From Phenylobacterium haematophilum (GTDB taxonomy: Bacteria; Pseudomonadota; Alphaproteobacteria; Caulobacterales; Caulobacteraceae): a DNA stretch of 57,073 bases. The translations under genes were made by a program, and so were the position numbers. Shown piece after piece: positions 27,745-36,926 of this stretch. The DNA lies in NCBI RefSeq assembly GCF_014196295.1, contig NZ_JACIDK010000010.1:1-57073 (forward strand), read 5' to 3'. Below the pieces are notes generated by a model that was given only the letters and a program-made list of their open reading frames with translations, searched no databases and was not told the origin of the DNA. The first letter of the stretch is position 1, and each line of letters starts with the position of its first letter.

Positions 27745-27774
27745 CCGGGCCCGCGGCTCGTAGCGCGGGCCCGG
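27745..27774. terminator. Bidirectional hairpin between convergent genes
   Basis: CCGGGCCCGCG (27745-27755) pairs perfectly with CGCGGGCCCGG (27764-27774) around an 8-nt loop. It lies between the hybrid kinase (+) and a small periplasmic gene (-), 6 bp from the stop of the latter. Confidence 0.65.
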
Positions 27775-27780
27775 CAGCGA

Positions 27781-28044
27781 CTACTTCTTCTCAGGCGCGG
27801 GTTTCAGGTCTTTGGTCGCCTTTCCTGCGTGCGGGTAATCCTTGGCGATCCGCGCGCAGGTCGCGTCCTTGGCCATCGCCTCGTGCGGCATGGCCTTACA
27901 CTTGGCCCAGGCGGATTTGTCGGCGTCCGACATCATTTTGTGGGTTTCTCTCATGCCGCTCGTCGCGGGCGTCTGGGCGGCGGCGGGGGCGGTGATCAGC
28001 AGGCCGGCAAGGACGCTGACGGCTGCGAGGTTCAAGTGGGACAT
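27781..28044 (-). CDS. Small secreted protein
   Basis: An 87-residue product with a signal peptide (MSHLNLAAVSVLAGLLITAPAAAQ, cleavage after AAAQ). The rest is a small Lys-rich domain with two Cys (AWAKCKAMPHEAMAKDATCARIAKDYP) that could form a disulfide, ending in KPAPEKK. The ATG at 28044 is preferred over the open frame to 28134. It lies downstream of, and on the same strand as, the bacteriophytochrome gene. Similar short periplasmic proteins of unknown function are common in Caulobacterales. Confidence 0.7.
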   Translation of the reverse strand: MSHLNLAAVSVLAGLLITAPAAAQTPATSGMRETHKMMSDADKSAWAKCKAMPHEAMAKDATCARIAKDYPHAGKATKDLKPAPEKK

Positions 28045-28178
28045 CGGCGTTTCCCAGTCTAGGCTCGATGCGTGCTCGAGCATCCTCCCAACTCGCTGAG
28101 AGGATCTAAAGTTCTCAGGAACGCGAATGCTCATGCCATCGCGTCACCGGACCCAGGGCGTTGTCCGGCGTCCATACG

Positions 28179-30737
28179 CTACGACCTAGGGCGCGGCAGG
28201 GCGGCGCCGAGGGCTTCGGCGATCTTCGCAGCGAGCGCAATCGCGCTCACGGGCTTGCGAATAACCGGCGCGTACGCGAAGCGCGAAGGCAGCATGACGC
28301 TGTCCCCATATCCCGTCGCGAAGATGAACGGGGCCTGGCGCGCCTCCAGCCGTTCGGCGACCGCCTCGGATGTTTCGGTCCCCAGATTGAAGTCCAGCAC
28401 GGCGATGTGCGGCGTAAATTCCGCGAGGCAATGGATCGCCTCGGCGACCGAGGGGAAGGCCCGCACCTCGCGGGCGCCGAGTTGCCGCAGAGTGTCCTCG
28501 AGATCCATGGCGATCAACGATTGATCTTCCACCAGTAGGACATCAAGGCCTTCAAGCGAGGTTCGCCGCGCTTCCGAACGGGGCTGAGCGGGGGCTCCGG
28601 CGGCAATGAGGGCGAGATGCCGCGCCGGAATCGTCAGCCTCGCTTGCACACCCCCAGGCAGGTACTTGATTTCTGCGCCGCCGCCGAGATCGTAGGCCAG
28701 AGTCGACTGGATCAGTCTTGAACCGAAGCCTGTCCGTTGCGGCGGCTCTACCTTGGGTCCACCGACTTCGACCCAGTCAATCTCGCAGCCGCCGTTCTCA
28801 GCGATCCCCCATGAGATTTCGACGCAGCCGGTTGGCAGCGACAGCGCGCCGTACTTGGCCGCATTCGTCATGAGTTCGTGGATCACCAAGGCGACCGCGC
28901 CGAAGGCGCGGTCATCCAGACGCACCGGCCGCCCCGAAAGAACCACCCGCTCAGGCGCGCCCCGATAGCGATAGAGGCCCGCCTCGGCTTCGATCAGGGT
29001 CGCCAGATCGCCGCTGTTCTGACCGGCGAGCGACTGATCGTGCGCGAAAGCGAGAGCCCGCAGACGTCCCTCCAGAGACACGGTGTAGTCGGCGACGCTT
29101 TGGGCGTGGGCGCCGGTCTGCTGGGCGATCGATTTCACCAAAGCGATGATGTTCTTAACCCGGTGATTGAGCTCGTCATTCAAGATCCGGCGACGATGTT
29201 CAAGGCGGCTATGTTCTTCGGCCGATCGCTCGCTGTGGCGCAGAACCACATCGCGCAGGTAGGTGCGGATCGCTTCGGCGACGGCCTGTTCGGCGCGGGT
29301 CCAGGGCCTGGCGAGCCCGCGCACCTCCTCGCGCCAAAGTTCGAAGCTGCCGCGCGGACTAAGCCGCTCGCCCTGAGGCGTGCTGAGCGAAATCTTGATA
29401 GGTTCGCCCGCCCATTCCAATTCGTGGGCTTCCTCGGACCTAAAGAACAGTAAGTAGTCGCGGGACGTGGACGACAGCGGGGCGGCGAGAACGCCGGCGA
29501 CAGAGCGGCCATAGTGCTCAGATCCGAGCAACCCCTGCAGGTTCTGCGTCCACCATATAGCATCTGCCGCACCCTGAGCCCGCAGCTTCTCGATGAGAAC
29601 TGGCGCAGCCGCGGAGGGCGGCGCCGCCCCCACGGCGGTCCATTCTCCCGCCGACCAGAGAGCCGCCCCGTCGCAGTCAATAAGGGCGGCGAGGTCGGGC
29701 AGGTGACTGCGCAAGTTCTCCGCCAAGGGGGCTTCGGAGTTCAAGCGGCTGACGATCTGGTCGAGGCGCTCGCTCGCGAGCTTCGCCGCCGTCACCTCCT
29801 CGCGGCGTTCGGCCAGCGCAATCTGCAACGAACAGTATTGGCCGAACAACTCGGCTCCGATCCGCAGAGGCAGGGGCGTCACCTTCGGGACCGCGTGGTG
29901 ACACGCGATCAGCCCCCAAAGTTCACCATCCACCACGATCGAAATGGACAGGGAGGCGTGAACGCCCATGTTGGCCAGATATTCGCAGTGAATGGGCGAG
30001 ACGCTGCGCATCTGGGCGAAGGTCATATCGACAGGCGTCTCGCCCGCGCCCAGCGGCGGGACAAGCCGCACCGGGGCGTAGCTGGCGTCGGCGATCATCC
30101 GGATCGTGTTGGCGAGGTAGAGGCTGCGCGCCTGAACCGGAATGTCGGAGGCGGGAAAATGCTGCCCCAGAAAGCTGCCAAGGTTGGGGCGCTTGGCCTC
30201 TGCGATGACGCGTCCGGCCCCATTGTGCAAGAACTGGTAGACCATGACCCGGTCGTAGCCCAGCATTCCGCGCACCAGCCTGGCCGCGGACCTGACGATG
30301 GACTGCACTTCGCTTTCCCGTCCGATCCGGCGGATCAGCTTCTGGGTCGTTTCAAGCGCGTCCTCGGCGCTCTTGCCGGAACGGTCCGAAGGCTCGATCT
30401 CGACGAAGGTGCGCCCTCCGTGCTGATGGACGATCAGGTCGAACAGGTCTTCGGTCCGCGGCAGTCTCGCCGCCAACACGATTCCAGCGATCTGAGACCC
30501 GCCCGCCTGGGCCGCGGCGTTGCGTACGTCGTGCGCCGCTTCGGGCCCGATGATCGCCGAAAGCTCCGCGCCGAGCGGGTCGCGATCATGGCCGATTGTC
30601 CTGGCAAGGTTCTCTGAAGCGAACTGCACCCGATAGCTCGACGGGTCGCAGACCAGCATCGCACCGTGCGGCTGGATGCTGCCGGGGATGTGGATCGGCT
30701 CGCGATCGCAGTTTGTGAGGTCGACAGGATCGGTCAT
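28179..30737 (-). CDS. Bacteriophytochrome HWE-type histidine kinase with C-terminal receiver
   Basis: An 852-residue red/far-red photoreceptor. The order is PAS (about 10-115), GAF (about 130-300), PHY (about 310-500), HWE/HisKA_2 kinase (about 510-720) and receiver (about 735-852). Cys10 in LTNCDREPIHIPGSIQPHGA is at the biliverdin-attachment position. GAF has PASDIPVQARSLY and SPIHCEYLANMGVHASLSI. The kinase has NDELNHRVKNIIALVKSIA and HELMTNAAKYGALS; the receiver has LVEDQSLIAMD and VLDFNLG. The ATG at 30737 begins this homology; the frame continues to 31175 without it. No haem oxygenase (bphO) lies nearby, so biliverdin must come from elsewhere. It is divergent from a Crp/Fnr gene. Confidence 0.95.
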   Translation of the reverse strand: MTDPVDLTNCDREPIHIPGSIQPHGAMLVCDPSSYRVQFASENLARTIGHDRDPLGAELSAIIGPEAAHDVRNAAAQAGGSQIAGIVLAARLPRTEDLFDLIVHQHGGRTFVEIEPSDRSGKSAEDALETTQKLIRRIGRESEVQSIVRSAARLVRGMLGYDRVMVYQFLHNGAGRVIAEAKRPNLGSFLGQHFPASDIPVQARSLYLANTIRMIADASYAPVRLVPPLGAGETPVDMTFAQMRSVSPIHCEYLANMGVHASLSISIVVDGELWGLIACHHAVPKVTPLPLRIGAELFGQYCSLQIALAERREEVTAAKLASERLDQIVSRLNSEAPLAENLRSHLPDLAALIDCDGAALWSAGEWTAVGAAPPSAAAPVLIEKLRAQGAADAIWWTQNLQGLLGSEHYGRSVAGVLAAPLSSTSRDYLLFFRSEEAHELEWAGEPIKISLSTPQGERLSPRGSFELWREEVRGLARPWTRAEQAVAEAIRTYLRDVVLRHSERSAEEHSRLEHRRRILNDELNHRVKNIIALVKSIAQQTGAHAQSVADYTVSLEGRLRALAFAHDQSLAGQNSGDLATLIEAEAGLYRYRGAPERVVLSGRPVRLDDRAFGAVALVIHELMTNAAKYGALSLPTGCVEISWGIAENGGCEIDWVEVGGPKVEPPQRTGFGSRLIQSTLAYDLGGGAEIKYLPGGVQARLTIPARHLALIAAGAPAQPRSEARRTSLEGLDVLLVEDQSLIAMDLEDTLRQLGAREVRAFPSVAEAIHCLAEFTPHIAVLDFNLGTETSEAVAERLEARQAPFIFATGYGDSVMLPSRFAYAPVIRKPVSAIALAAKIAEALGAALPRPRS

Positions 30738-31061
30738 GCGAGACGATGGCGGCTCGGGAGCACGGGAGCGGCGTGGGAACGACCCCCAAATCGTTGGCCG
30801 TGCAACGCTCGGTGAGATCTGGCGTTGTAGCCCCGCCGGGGCCGTGGGCGCCCTGGCCTGGCCCAACAAGAGGACGCGGGCGGGGGGTGACGCTGGTGGA
30901 CGATCGACGTCGCATCGCGGCCCCGGCCGCTCCTTAAAATCTGCACGCTGATCAACACCATCTGGAGAAGCTATGTTCACGAGTAACATTGGCTGGCGGG
31001 GCTGTCGGTCCACTTGTGGACACTGCGCCAAGGAGGCGTCGGTTCGGCGAAACGGCCAAGC
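30738..31061. other. Divergent intergenic region, phytochrome kinase / Crp-Fnr regulator
   Basis: About 324 bp with promoter regions for both directions. AGGAGG at 31031 is 26 bp from the chosen Crp start, too far to serve it. No symmetric FNR-type site (TTGAT-N4-ATCAA) was noticed. No gene is supported here. Confidence 0.5.
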
Positions 31062-31796
31062 ATGACCCAGCCGAAGCCTGCCGACTTTACAGCCAACCTC
31101 CTGCTGGCCAGGCTGACCGAGGCCGATCGCGCCAGGCTGATCCCGCACGTGCTGGCGTTCGATCTGAAGCCGCATGATGTTCTGCAGGAGGCTGGCGCGG
31201 ATGTCGTCGATACGTGGTTTCCGTGCGGCGCGGCTATGGCCGCCTTCTGCGTGGGCGCGGATCGCAATGAGGAGGCGGTCGAAGTTGCGCTGGTTGGACG
31301 CGAAGGAGCGATCGGCGGAATCGTCTCCAACGGCTCATTACCGGCCTACGCCACCGCTCAGGTGCGATTTGGCGGGCGCTTCCTGCGGGTGAAAACCTCC
31401 GCCCTTGAGCAAGCCAAGCTAGACTCGATCACCTTGCGCCACTGGTTCGCCCGATATTCCGATTGCCTTCTGGCTCAGGTCTTTCAGACCGCAGCCTGCA
31501 ACGCCACGCACACGATCACCCAGCGCACCGCTAAATGGTTGCTGGCGGCTGTCGCCAGAACCGGCGCGAGCGAATTCGAAATGACCCAGGAGCAGCTGGC
31601 CCAGATGCTTGGCGTCGGACGCACTTTCGTGACCCGGATCGTGCGGCGATTTCGCGATGACGGCTTGATCGCGACCCGGCGTGGACGGTTTATCGTCAAG
31701 GACGAGCGCGCTCTGGCGGCGCGAGCCTGCCCCTGTACGACCGCCCTGGAAGACCACTTCGATCGCGTGATGCACGGCATCTATCCGACGAACTAG
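31062..31796 (+). CDS. Crp/Fnr-family transcriptional regulator
   Basis: A 244-residue protein with a cyclic-nucleotide-binding-like beta-barrel at about residues 20-135 and a winged HTH_Crp at about 165-225 (MTQEQLAQMLGVGRTFVTRIVRRFRDDGLI). The N-terminus lacks an FNR-type cysteine cluster, so it is not an oxygen-labile FNR. Many alphaproteobacterial members of this group respond to light or redox cues indirectly. The ATG at 31062 is chosen; a TTG at 31014 would extend it without homology. It is divergent from the phytochrome kinase. Confidence 0.9.
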   Translation: MTQPKPADFTANLLLARLTEADRARLIPHVLAFDLKPHDVLQEAGADVVDTWFPCGAAMAAFCVGADRNEEAVEVALVGREGAIGGIVSNGSLPAYATAQVRFGGRFLRVKTSALEQAKLDSITLRHWFARYSDCLLAQVFQTAACNATHTITQRTAKWLLAAVARTGASEFEMTQEQLAQMLGVGRTFVTRIVRRFRDDGLIATRRGRFIVKDERALAARACPCTTALEDHFDRVMHGIYPTN

Positions 31797-31922
31797 GCGG
31801 CCCGGCGCAGAGGGGACCGCTCAAGCTTGGCGCGCATGGCTGATACGGCTGTTTAAGGGGCCGCAGCCTGGCGTGTAACCATTGGACCGGGAACCACGTG
31901 CAGTTGGAGCGCCTGTATAGGC

Positions 31923-32294
31923 ATGTCCCGTGCATCCCAAATCATTCTGCTGGTCGAGGACGAGCCGCTCGTCCAATGGGTGGCCCGTGAGATTCTTGAA
32001 GAGTCGGGCCACGAGGTTATTCCCGCGAGGACCGCCGACGAAGCGTTGCAGATCCTTCAATCCCGCAAGGATGTGGGTCTCTTGTTCACCGATGTCGACA
32101 TGCCAGGTTCATTGAACGGCATGGAGCTCGCAGAACTCGTGCACCGCACATGGCCTGCGGTCAGGCTCGTGGTCACTTCCGGCAAGCGGGTCGACCGTCC
32201 GGTGCCGGACGATGGCGCCTTCTTGCCCAAGCCCTATACGGCGCAGGATCTAGACCGGGCCATCAACAAAGCCAGCAGGGCGGCGCAGTCCTGA
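31923..32294 (+). CDS. Single-domain response regulator
   Basis: A 123-residue receiver-only protein: LLVEDEPLVQ acidic pair, acceptor Asp in LFTDVDMPG, Ser/Thr in VVTSGKR and Lys in FLPKPYTA. The insertion-like SLNGMELAE pattern is typical of FixJ/CpdR-like receivers of alphaproteobacteria. It lies about 125 bp after the Crp/Fnr gene and could serve the phytochrome kinase or the orphan HWE kinase. No ribosome binding site stands out. Confidence 0.9.
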   Translation: MSRASQIILLVEDEPLVQWVAREILEESGHEVIPARTADEALQILQSRKDVGLLFTDVDMPGSLNGMELAELVHRTWPAVRLVVTSGKRVDRPVPDDGAFLPKPYTAQDLDRAINKASRAAQS

Positions 32295-32571
32295 CCCCCG
32301 CCATCGGCGACTGTGCCGAGGATCCGAGCGAGAACGGCGCCTCCATGGGCCCGTCCGTTAGCCATCTTGCTTGCGTATTATTGCTGGAATGTCAGTCGGT
32401 TAGGTTGCGGGTTTGCAACCAGGTCAAACCGCCGCCTCGGGCTGCCGCCTCTGTCCGCGCCAACCAGCGGGCAAAGCCGGGAAGTCGGCATCTGGCGGGC
32501 CGGCGCGGGCGGTCACGGCCGAGGAACGTGTGCGCCGCCCGCGGGTTGATGCAGCCGCTGACGGAGGGACC

Positions 32572-34200
32572 ATGGAGCAAAAGTCAAAGGCGCTGAGCCG
32601 CATCGACGCGGCTGGGGACATCCCATTGGCGCCCTCCGGCCAGGCGGCGCCTGCGTCTGATGACGGCGGTCCCCCGAGGCAGCCGCCGCCCGCCTGGTGC
32701 GCGATGCGCATTGCGGCGACGCCTCGGGACCGCTTGGCTGTTGGGCTGGTCTATGCGGCCTCGAGCGAGCGGCGGGCGGAGGAGGTCGGTCGCGCCCTGC
32801 GTTGCTTCGCTCAGGACCTGGAGGTGTTGGTTCTGGAAGCATGGGACTGCTTGCCCTACGACCGGGCCTCGCCCTCACGCGATGTGATGGGACGTCGGAT
32901 GGCCGTTCTTGCGCGGCTCGCCGAGCCGGGGGATCGCCCCCGGATCCTGGTGGCTCCGGTCCAAGCGCTTCTGCAACGCATCCCCCCGGCGCGAGCCATG
33001 AGCGAGGCCTTCTTGGAGTTGGCGTGCGGCGAGCGTCTCGATCGGGGCGGGCTCGAGACCTTCGCGCACCGGACAGGCTACGTCTTCGACGATCGGATCG
33101 ACGAACCGGGCGAGATCGCCATACGCGGAGGCGTCGTCGACATCTTCCCTGCCGCGGCGGGCGGACCTGTGCGGCTCGGCCTCGATGACGACGACCGAAT
33201 TATTGAGATCAAACGCTTCGATCCCCTGACCCAACGGACCGGGGAACTCGTCGAGGCTGTGCGGGTCGGTCCCGCCTCTGAGCTGATCCTGAAGTCGCAC
33301 GACCAATCCAGACGACCGGGCACCGAGCATCGCTCCGTGGAAATCTACGGGCGGATGGGCGGCGTGCTTGAGAGGCTGGCGGGGGCGGCGCTGCTTTTCG
33401 ATCCGCTGGCGGAGCTGCGAGCCGCCGAGTTCGCAGCGCAGGTGGCGGAGGCTTACGAGGGGCGTCTTGGCCTCGCCGGAGAGATAGAGCCGCCCCTGGC
33501 GCCCAAGTCGCTTTACCTGAGCTTCAGGGCATTCAAAACGGCCATCACCAAACGCCCGCGCCTGACGTTGGACGCCTCAGGCGTAGCCCTCGTTCCACGG
33601 TTCCCCACGGCCAGAAATCCCGGGCGAGACCTTGCGGCGTTCCTGCGCGACGCGCTCGATGACGGAATTAGGGTGATCTTGACCGGTCTGCCGCACGAGC
33701 TCCGCTCGGTCTCGCGCCTTGTGAAACGCCAATTGGACCTCTCGCCTCAGCCGATCACCGACTGGCAGGCGGCTTTGGTTTCGGCGCCGGGCCGCCTCAT
33801 CAGCCTCGAGGCCGATATCGACAGCGGGTTCCACGACCGGGGAGCCAAGCTGCTGGTCGTCGCGGCCGCAGACGTGCTGGGGGGGCGCATCGCACCGCGC
33901 GGCGCGGGCGTTGGGAACTCCGTCCCTCTGCTGGCCGAACCAGATCTGAGGGTCGGAGATGTCGTGATACACGAGGACCACGGACTGGGCGTGCTCAGCG
34001 CGCTTGAACGGGTCGAGGCCGGAGGCGTCGAGAGGGACGCACTTCGCATAAGCTATCACGGCGGCGCGGATTACCGAGGAGGCGCTTGCCGAGCAGGGGA
34101 GCTCGGTGCTGACCGATTGGTTGGCGGACCAGCCGCCATGGTCGGATTTTCCGTTCATCGTTCTGGTGACCAAACAAGCGGGACGGCGAGCCCAGGCTGA
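32572..34200 (+). pseudogene. mfd: Truncated transcription-repair coupling factor (Mfd) lacking the helicase
   Basis: The ATG at 32572 has GGAGGGA upstream. Up to about 34068 the product follows Mfd: UvrB-like domains (LEAWDCLPYDRASPSRDVMG near the start, RGGVVDIFPAA in the middle), then the CarD-like RNA-polymerase-interaction domain (LRVGDVVIHEDHGLGVLSALERV ... LRISYHGGA; residues 462-499). Mfd is normally about 1150 residues. Here, straight after YHGGA, the homology stops and the sequence changes to a sensor kinase read in another frame. The helicase/translocase domains are absent, so coupling repair to stalled polymerase is impossible. The residual ORF runs on to 34200 out of frame. The protein might still bind RNA polymerase, but is best treated as a gene remnant. 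Confidence 0.85.
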
Positions 34201-35959
34201 CGCCGAGCGGCTCCAGGGCATGGGCAACATTGTGCTGTTGGAGCGGCCCATCAACGCCGAGACCCTGCTTAGTGCGGCGCGTTCGGCCGTTCGTGCGCGC
34301 CGGCGCCAGTATCTGGCGCGGGACGATCTCGAAATTCGAACCAAGGCTGAAGAGCAGTTGCGCTTTGCTCTAGAGGCCGGCGACCTGGGCGCTTGGGATT
34401 TGGACCTGGAAAGCCAGGCCCTGACCACCTCTCCCATAGCCCGGGCCCATTTTGGACGCGGCTTCGATGAAGAGTTCACCCTAGCCGAGGCCGTGGCGGC
34501 CATTCATCCCGACGATGCTGCGCGGCGGCGCGCCAACCTCGATCTCTCGATCACAAAGGGCGGCGACTATCATGTCGAATACCGGGTGATCTGGCCCGAT
34601 GGGTCTGTTCACTGGCTTCAGGTGCGGGGGCGTCCCACCGATCCGGCGCCTGGCAAGCCTCGCCGGATGTCGGGCGTCACGCTCGACGTCACGGCGCGCA
34701 AAGCTGCAGAAGCGGCGCTGATTTCAATGAATGAGACCCTCGAGCGGCGGATCTCTGAGAGCACTCGCGAGCTCAAGCGCAGCAACGCGCGGCTGGTCGC
34801 CGAGATCGGCGCCCGCGAGCAGGCCCAAGCTGCGCTGGTCCAGGCTCAGAAAATGGACGCCATAGGCCAGCTGACGGGGGGAATCGCCCACGATTTCAAT
34901 AACCTGCTGACCGCAATTGTCGGCAATGTCGACATGATCGAGCGGCGCAGCGACGACCCGCGCATTGCGCGCATGGCGGCGAACGCCCGTGAGGGCGTCG
35001 AGCGCGCCACAAAGCTAACGGCCCAGTTGCTGGCCTTTTCGCGCAGCCAGCAGCTCGACCTGCAGGCCGTGGAGATCGACGCCCTGATCGCGGGCATGGA
35101 CGATCTACTGACCCGGACCCTGGGCCATAAGGTTGAGGTGCGAACTGATCTGCGCTCAGGATCGATGCGCGCCAACGCCGATCCTAACCAGCTGGAGCTG
35201 GCGATACTTAATCTGGCGATCAACGCACGCGACGCCATGGGGGACGGGGGCGTGGTCACGATAGGCAGCCGGCTGGCGGACGAATGGCATCAAGGCCTGC
35301 AGCCAGGTCGGCATCTTGTCATATCGGTAAGCGACACCGGTCACGGAATCCCCGCCGATGTGTTGCACAAGGTCTTCGATCCATTCTTTACGACAAAGAG
35401 CGTCGGCAAAGGCACGGGCCTTGGATTGAGCCAGGTCTATGGCATCGCCATTCAGTCGGGCGGTACAGTCCGCGTCGACAGCACGGTCGGGGTCGGAACG
35501 GTAATGGAGATCTGGCTACCCGTTAGCGATGCAGCCGAGCGGCTTCGTTCCGGTGAGATCCTGACCAGCGAGACCCCCCTCAGCCAGGGCGAACGGATAC
35601 TCGTGGTCGACGACGACCCTGGCGTTCGCCGCTTCATCGTCCAGTGCCTGAAGTCGCTCGGATACGTCGTCACCGAAGCGGTCAACGGCAGGGAAGGCCT
35701 CGGTCGCCTACACGACGATCGACCCGATCTCTTGGTCGTGGACTTCGCCATGCCAGGGATGAGCGGCGCGCAGGTGGCCGCCAAGGCCCGGCTGGCAGCC
35801 CCAGGCTTGGCCGTGCTTCTCGTCACGGGTTATGCGGAGGCTCGCGACATCAAGGATCTCGTCAGTTCCGAGGAGGTCTTGCGTAAACCGTTCAGGGTCA
35901 GCGACCTGGCGATCGCAGTGCGGCGCGCACTCGAGGAAGCCAGCGGCGTCGCGGCTTAG
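34070..35959 (+). CDS. PAS-containing hybrid histidine kinase, N-terminally truncated by fusion to mfd
   Basis: From about 34070 the frame reads ITEEALAEQGSSVLTDWLAD then QPPWSDFPFIVLV...NIVLLERPINAETLL. This is the second half of a pseudo-receiver domain usual at the start of this kinase group; the first half is missing. A PAS domain follows (FALEAGDLGAWDLDLESQAL), then HisKA (QLTGGIAHDFNNLLTAIVGN), HATPase (NLAINARDAMGDG, DTGHGIP, GKGTGLGLS) and a receiver (LVVDDDPGVRRF, acceptor Asp in LVVDFAMPGMSG, Lys in RKPFRVS). GTG at 34106, with AGGGGAG 4 nt before it, could restart translation within the mfd run-on and gives 617 residues. It is soluble, with core catalytic domains intact; only the upstream sensory part and promoter are lost. 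Confidence 0.85.
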   Translation: MTEEALAEQGSSVLTDWLADQPPWSDFPFIVLVTKQAGRRAQADAERLQGMGNIVLLERPINAETLLSAARSAVRARRRQYLARDDLEIRTKAEEQLRFALEAGDLGAWDLDLESQALTTSPIARAHFGRGFDEEFTLAEAVAAIHPDDAARRRANLDLSITKGGDYHVEYRVIWPDGSVHWLQVRGRPTDPAPGKPRRMSGVTLDVTARKAAEAALISMNETLERRISESTRELKRSNARLVAEIGAREQAQAALVQAQKMDAIGQLTGGIAHDFNNLLTAIVGNVDMIERRSDDPRIARMAANAREGVERATKLTAQLLAFSRSQQLDLQAVEIDALIAGMDDLLTRTLGHKVEVRTDLRSGSMRANADPNQLELAILNLAINARDAMGDGGVVTIGSRLADEWHQGLQPGRHLVISVSDTGHGIPADVLHKVFDPFFTTKSVGKGTGLGLSQVYGIAIQSGGTVRVDSTVGVGTVMEIWLPVSDAAERLRSGEILTSETPLSQGERILVVDDDPGVRRFIVQCLKSLGYVVTEAVNGREGLGRLHDDRPDLLVVDFAMPGMSGAQVAAKARLAAPGLAVLLVTGYAEARDIKDLVSSEEVLRKPFRVSDLAIAVRRALEEASGVAA

Positions 35960-36099
35960 CCGCGGGTCCTGGCGGCGACTTTGCGCAAGATCAAGGCGGA
36001 TGCGCCGACCGTTCGAGAAATTGTCGGCCCGCTGGAGCACGCGGAGTAGCCGCCGACAGGAAAGGCGCCGATCCGCCGCGTCCTGCCAGGAGGCCACGC

Positions 36100-36744
36100 A
36101 TGTTCGAAAACCGGACTGATGCTGGACGGCGGATCGCTGAAGTCATCGCGGAACGCGGCTACGGCGAGACGATCGTTTACGCGCTGCCGAGAGGCGGCGT
36201 GCCCATTGCACTTGAGATTGGCAGGCGGCTCGGAGCCCCGGTCGATCTTGTGCTCGTGCGCAAGATCGGCGCCCCAGGATATCCGGAGGTGGCGGTCGGC
36301 GCCGTGACGGATGGGGACGAGGCGCTTACCGTCGTTAACCCGGAGATCGCGCGCCGCAGCGGCGCGGACACCGCCTATTTGCAGCAAGCGCGCGCGCGCG
36401 AACTCGCGGAGATCGAACGTCGGCGCGCGATTTACCTTGGGGATCGTCCGCGCCCGAACCCGAAGGGTCGCACTGCGATCGTCGCCGATGATGGTCTGGC
36501 CACCGGCGCAACCGCCCGGGCCGCCGGCGCGGCATTGCGCACGCAGGGGCCGGCGCGGCTGGTGCTTGCGGCGCCAGTTGCGTCTCGAGAAGCTGTCGCC
36601 ACACTGACCGATATCTTCGACGACGTGATATGCTTGGAACAACCGGAGCCCTTCTATGGGGTGGGCGCCTCGTACCGGGACTTCCATCAGTTGTCAGACG
36701 CCGAGGTGGTCGACGCCCTGCGCGAAGTCAATCGTCGCGGCTGA
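36100..36744 (+). CDS. Phosphoribosyltransferase-domain protein
   Basis: A 214-residue type I PRTase. The PRPP loop is in TAIVADDGLATGATARAA (residues about 126-143), and the N-terminal YALPRGGVPIALEIGRRLGAP stretch is the family's hallmark. AGGAGG precedes the ATG. These proteins recur next to erythromycin-esterase-like or dienelactone-hydrolase genes in stress loci of many bacteria, as here (the next gene is one). They are often annotated as phosphoribosyltransferases without a known base substrate. Confidence 0.92.
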   Translation: MFENRTDAGRRIAEVIAERGYGETIVYALPRGGVPIALEIGRRLGAPVDLVLVRKIGAPGYPEVAVGAVTDGDEALTVVNPEIARRSGADTAYLQQARARELAEIERRRAIYLGDRPRPNPKGRTAIVADDGLATGATARAAGAALRTQGPARLVLAAPVASREAVATLTDIFDDVICLEQPEPFYGVGASYRDFHQLSDAEVVDALREVNRRG

Positions 36745-36926
36745 CCGGACGTCTGGGGGCGGCTGGCGGGAGACGCCTCAGAACCAAGGCGGCGGCTGCA
36801 TCAGGCTTCTCCCGCACTTGTCCTGATGCGTAGCCCCTCTGACGATCCATGCTTTGACGCGGCTCAAGCCCCGAGCCGCGCGACACGTTATCGCAAAGGC
36901 GCTCTCGACGCCTGAGGAGGATCGTC

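Noticed and set aside
14277..28133. 16-bp repeat GGAACGCGAATGCTCA (14277 and 28118), thought of as an EcfG/sigma-T -35 element
   Set aside because: Neither copy has CGTT 16-17 bp downstream, and the second has no gene on that strand after it; probably chance.
31014..31061. Earlier TTG start of the Crp/Fnr gene
   Set aside because: No ribosome binding site at proper distance and the added residues have no homology.
32413..32571. N-terminal extension of the Mfd-like ORF
   Set aside because: ATG 32572 has a good ribosome binding site; the extension is low-complexity and not Mfd-like.
7973..36845. 15-bp identity GCCCCTCTGACGATC at about 7974 and about 36833, possibly att-like direct repeats
   Set aside because: No longer match, no integrase or tRNA beside either copy; one or two 15-bp matches are expected by chance in 57 kb.
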